Position numbers and translations under genes: made by a program
Notes under the pieces: generated by a model
Told to the model about the DNA's origin: nothing
Database searches by the model: none
The model's input: only the letters and a program-made list of their open reading frames with translations
Part shown: positions 13,720 through 16,212 of the stretch, one piece after another
How the letters are laid out: each line of letters opens with the position of its first letter
How positions within the stretch are numbered: the stretch's first letter is position 1
Origin: Phycisphaeraceae bacterium
GTDB lineage: Bacteria > Planctomycetota > Phycisphaerae > Phycisphaerales > UBA1924
Direction of reading: 5' to 3'
Length of the DNA stretch: 16,212 nt
NCBI GenBank assembly: GCA_009827215.1
Contig: WUAJ01000031.1
Coordinates: 1-16,212, forward strand

Positions 13720-14601
13720 ATGAAACAGAAGATCAGAATCGTTGCGAGTTCATTGATAGTTGCGCTGTCGCACTCATTGCATGCTCAAACGAGCGTGAGC
13801 AACAACCAAGGCACGACCACTGTGACAACCAGCGGCGGCTCTGGACAGTCGGGTGGTCAGCCCGGCACGACAACAGGAACCTACACCACCAGCGGTGGGG
13901 GGACGGTCACATGGACATTTACCTATCGATTCAGCTACAGCTTTGGTCCCGGCACTTGGCGCTATGAGCGCCCTGCGAATGATCCAATCCATGGACCATG
14001 GAAAGAACTGGTAACCTCGGACAACGATGTAATCGATCATCCCAACTCCAGAATTGTCAAGTACGAGAAGCTTGCCAAAGCACGCGATGAGATGCGTGGG
14101 GTTGAGAGGCCGACAACCCCGGACGGTTATGCACACTTTTGCGACAATCCAGATTGCCCGTACCTCGATCTTCCTCGACTCAAAGAAGAGCCCTTCCATC
14201 GTGAAATCGCGGAGTGGGCAATCGGGTCCTATGGCTCGTATCTCCAAGACAATCCCGAAGATTGGGTGGTGCTCCGTGAGTTCGCGATCGCTGTGGGATT
14301 GATGAATGACCTCGACATCGCGATCGAGATGATGCACAACGCGTACATGAATGATCCGGCTCTTGGCGCCGATCCCTTTGATCCGGAGTTTCTTGGGATC
14401 GATCAGGGGACACTCAGGACGCTGCTCGTCAAATGCGTCAAGCACGCTCAGCGGTATCCAACTGCGGAGCGGTGGTTCTTCGTCGCGATTCTCATGCAAG
14501 CCGAGGGGCGATACGAACGCGCAGGCGAGATGCTCGATCGGGCGATTGGTCTGGGACTCGAGCAGGAGATCGTGGACGCGTTCTTGCTGATCAAGCCTTG
14601 A
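13720..14601 (+). CDS. Secreted protein with CDNPDC motif and TPR-like C-terminus (second of the tandem pair)
   Basis: A 293-aa paralogue of the preceding gene. A signal peptide (KQKIR, then hydrophobic to A22 in SHSLHA) is followed by a 45-residue Gly/Ser/Thr linker (25-65) absent from the first copy, then the shared region: LVTSDNDVIDHPNSR (97-111), CDNPDC (141-146), NPEDWVVLREFAIAVG (178-193) and the TPR-like RWFFVAILMQAEGRYERAGE (251-270). The sequence FDPEFLGID is identical in both copies. ATG 13720 is preferred to ATG 13714 because GGGG (13710-13713) is 6 nt before it. The linker suggests the folded domain is held away from an N-terminal anchor or from its partner. I do not recognise the family. 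After its stop come 256 nt to rplK with no terminator I can identify. Confidence 0.75.
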   Translation: MKQKIRIVASSLIVALSHSLHAQTSVSNNQGTTTVTTSGGSGQSGGQPGTTTGTYTTSGGGTVTWTFTYRFSYSFGPGTWRYERPANDPIHGPWKELVTSDNDVIDHPNSRIVKYEKLAKARDEMRGVERPTTPDGYAHFCDNPDCPYLDLPRLKEEPFHREIAEWAIGSYGSYLQDNPEDWVVLREFAIAVGLMNDLDIAIEMMHNAYMNDPALGADPFDPEFLGIDQGTLRTLLVKCVKHAQRYPTAERWFFVAILMQAEGRYERAGEMLDRAIGLGLEQEIVDAFLLIKP

Positions 14602-14680
14602 TGAATGATTGGGCTTTGATTGGTGTCGCTGGAAGATTTGGGGTGTAGTTTCACTTGCCGGGTGTGATGGAACTGCTGAA

Positions 14681-14686
14681 TTGACA
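14681..14686 (+). promoter_or_regulatory. Candidate -35 element upstream of rplK
   Basis: TTGACA is a perfect -35 hexamer, but none of the hexamers 15-19 nt downstream resembles a -10 (the best is GATCTG). A leader of about 150 nt would follow. It is the only good promoter word in 14602-14857. Confidence 0.3.
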
Positions 14687-14771
14687 GATCAATAGACACT
14701 GGGATCTGGACTGTTTGATCGGCGCGGTCTAGAGTCGGGGCCCGGCGCATCGCGTGGTGTGCTGGGATCAT

Positions 14772-14788
14772 TGTGAACCGTGTGAACC
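14772..14788 (+). repeat. Tandem TGTGAACC repeat in the rplK leader
   Basis: TGTGAACC occurs at 14772-14779 and 14781-14788, one base apart. It lies about 70 nt before rplK. It could bind a regulator or form part of an RNA site for L1 or L11 feedback control, but I could not match either known site. Confidence 0.35.
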
Positions 14789-14857
14789 ACAGGCGTGCCG
14801 GTCTGGCCAGATCGGGTGTTCGATTGAACGAGTGCGTGTGTGGGAGGTGGAGATCAA

Positions 14858-15283
14858 ATGGCCGAAAAAGAGTTAATTGAGCAGTTTAAGATCATGGCTC
14901 CGGGAGGGCAGGCAACGCCGGCTCCGCCTCTGGGTCCTGTTCTCGGTGCAAAGGGTGTCAACCCTGGGCAGTTCATTCAGCAGTTTAACGCCGCGACCGG
15001 TCAACTCAACGGGAAGATCGTTGGTTGTGTCGTTCGCGTCTACAACGATCGTTCGTTCGAGTTCGACATCAAGTCGTCTCCAGCGTCTGTGCTGATCAAG
15101 GAAGCAGCGGGTCTCGAGAAGGGATCCGGCGAACCACAGAACATCGTTGGTTCGATCACTGCTGAGCAGTGCAAGAAGATCGCTGAAGAAAAAGGCGAAG
15201 ACCTGAACGCACACGATATCGACGCGGCGATGAAGATCATCGCTGGGACCGCCCGCTCCATGGGCATCACGGTGGAGGGCTAA
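14858..15283 (+). CDS. rplK: 50S ribosomal protein L11
   Basis: A 141-aa protein of the large-subunit stalk base, which binds 23S rRNA at the GTPase-associated centre. The family blocks are clear: [15 protein letters not shown] (22-36), [24 protein letters not shown], and the C-terminal [24 protein letters not shown] 14858 is preferred over the GTG at 14840 because a strong GGGAGGTGGAG (14842-14852) lies 5 nt upstream and the family length (about 141-142) fits. It is followed by rplA with 2 nt between. Confidence 0.98.
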
Positions 15284-15285
15284 TC

Positions 15286-15975
15286 ATGGGTATGACCAAA
15301 CGAGCAAAAGAAAACGCTGCTCTGGTTCCCGCTGAGCCATTGGAAGCACCGGAAGCCGTCGCGGCAGTCAAGAAGTTCAAAGGAACCAAGTTCGACCAGT
15401 CGGTCGAGATCAGCATGCACCTCGGCGTGGATGTCAAGCACGCGGATCAGATGATCCGCGGCTCGGTCTCGCTCCCAAAGGGGATCGGCAAGTCCAAGCG
15501 AGTGATCGCGTTCTGTGCTCCTGAGCATGTCAAAGACGCGATGGCGGCTGGTGCTGTCGAAGCTGGCGGCGACGAACTCGTGAATAAAGTCAAGGGTGGA
15601 TGGTTCGACTTCGATGTCGCGATCGCTTCTCCTGACATGATGCGTGTCATGTCCGTTCTGGGTAAGGTGCTCGGTCCAAAGGGACTGATGCCATCTCCGA
15701 AGAACGGGACAGTGACTCCAAAGGTTGCCGAAGCCGTCAAGGACTTCTCGGCTGGTAAGCTCGAGTACCGCGCCGACAAGGGCGGGAATGTCCACGCGAT
15801 CCTCGGCAAGATGAGCTTCTCGGAAGCGGATCTGCTCGAGAACTACAACCACTTCGTGACCACGATCGAGAAGGCGCGTCCTTCCGCGGTGAAGGGTCGT
15901 TACATCAAGAAGATCACGCTCAGCGGCACCATGACCCCAGGGGTCCAGGTTGCTCTGGCGAGTGAAGAAGAATAA
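15286..15975 (+). CDS. rplA: 50S ribosomal protein L1
   Basis: A 229-aa protein of the L1 stalk, which guides tRNA release from the E site and, in many bacteria, represses its own mRNA. The signature is complete: SMHLGVDVKHADQMIRGSV, then MSVLGKVLGPKGLMPSPKNG and GTVTPKVAEAV, and the C-terminal NVHAILGKMSFSEADLLEN. ATG 15286 has GGAGGG (15274-15279) 6 nt upstream; ATG 15292 is a possible second start. It starts 2 nt after the rplK stop and is followed by rplJ 12 nt downstream, the usual order L11-L1-L10. Confidence 0.98.
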   Translation: MGMTKRAKENAALVPAEPLEAPEAVAAVKKFKGTKFDQSVEISMHLGVDVKHADQMIRGSVSLPKGIGKSKRVIAFCAPEHVKDAMAAGAVEAGGDELVNKVKGGWFDFDVAIASPDMMRVMSVLGKVLGPKGLMPSPKNGTVTPKVAEAVKDFSAGKLEYRADKGGNVHAILGKMSFSEADLLENYNHFVTTIEKARPSAVKGRYIKKITLSGTMTPGVQVALASEEE

Positions 15976-15987
15976 AGGGGTCATCAG

Positions 15988-16212
15988 ATGAGTAAACCAG
16001 TCAAAGAAATGATGATCCAAGACTATGTCGATCGCGTCGGCGACCAAGAGAACGCGCTCGTCATCGGTCTGCGTGGGATCAGCTCCAACGACACCAACGC
16101 GATCCGTACCGGTCTTGCGAAGAAAGAGATCCGTGTGACAATCATGCGGAACAGCCTCTTCGGCAAGGCATTCGGAGAGACCTCGCTCGCACCACTTAGC
16201 GAAGTCATGAAG
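15988..16212 (+). CDS. rplJ: 50S ribosomal protein L10, 3' truncated
   Basis: The first 75 codons of L10, cut by the window's right edge. AAAGGGG (15974-15980) lies 7 nt before the ATG. Residues NALVIGLRGISSNDTNAIR match the VVxxYRGLT region of L10, and IRVTIMRNSLFGKAFGE matches the conserved VVKNTLARRA-type block. L10 forms the base of the L7/L12 stalk and joins L11 at the factor-binding site. In the usual cluster rplL and rpoB would follow. Confidence 0.93.
   Translation, partial: MSKPVKEMMIQDYVDRVGDQENALVIGLRGISSNDTNAIRTGLAKKEIRVTIMRNSLFGKAFGETSLAPLSEVMK

Noticed and set aside
13774..14499. 241-codon minus-strand frame opposite the second paralogue
   Set aside because: Antisense shadow of a gene whose frame is supported by its paralogue.
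14805..14840. GTTCGATT resembling a tRNA T-loop upstream of rplK
   Set aside because: The flanking bases do not pair to form a T-stem, and no acceptor or anticodon arm is present.

Overview
The window (16,212 bp, moderately GC-rich) looks like chromosomal DNA of a planctomycete, most likely class Phycisphaerae. The pointers are a secreted protease ending in two short dockerin-like EF-hand repeats, a large secreted protein with a prepilin-type N-terminus, single housekeeping genes scattered outside their usual clusters, and several genes with GTG/TTG starts. This placement is inferred from gene content only; there is no rRNA gene in the window. I see no insertion sequence, phage gene, CRISPR array or tRNA.

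Layout. (1) 2-529: 3' end of a gene carrying a DsbD N-terminal-like domain. (2) 598-4567, plus strand: a tight cell-envelope run of parA-type ATPase, VanZ-family membrane protein, murJ (lipid II flippase), a 50-aa entericidin-like lipoprotein, and a short-chain dehydrogenase. The first four are joined by 3-nt gaps or 4-nt start/stop overlaps. (3) 4708-5793: prepilin-like secreted protein, preceded by a two-tier hairpin. (4) 5829-6610, minus strand: a stand-alone mraZ with its own promoter overlapped by four GTGGG repeats, a structured roughly 200-nt 3' region and a strong terminator. (5) 6835-8518: a flavin-reductase-like protein and a convergent GT4 glycosyltransferase. (6) 8601-9704: amidohydrolase. 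(7) 9910-12102: secreted trypsin-like protease with dockerin-like tail. (8) 12155-14601: a minus-strand lipoprotein of unknown function, diverging from two tandem, clearly paralogous secreted proteins with a CDNPDC motif and a TPR-like C-terminus. (9) 14858-16212: ribosomal genes rplK, rplA and the start of rplJ.

How the parts work together. The parA-to-SDR run is consistent with envelope and cell-cycle functions made from one transcript. mraZ appears to be autoregulated and has been separated from the division/cell-wall cluster it usually heads. The ribosomal genes form the usual L11-L1-L10 operon, but with unrelated genes where secE-nusG often lies. The most original material is the paralogous secreted pair, the mraZ control region with its structured 3' RNA, the unannotated entericidin-like gene, and a striking excess of GATC sites across the whole window.
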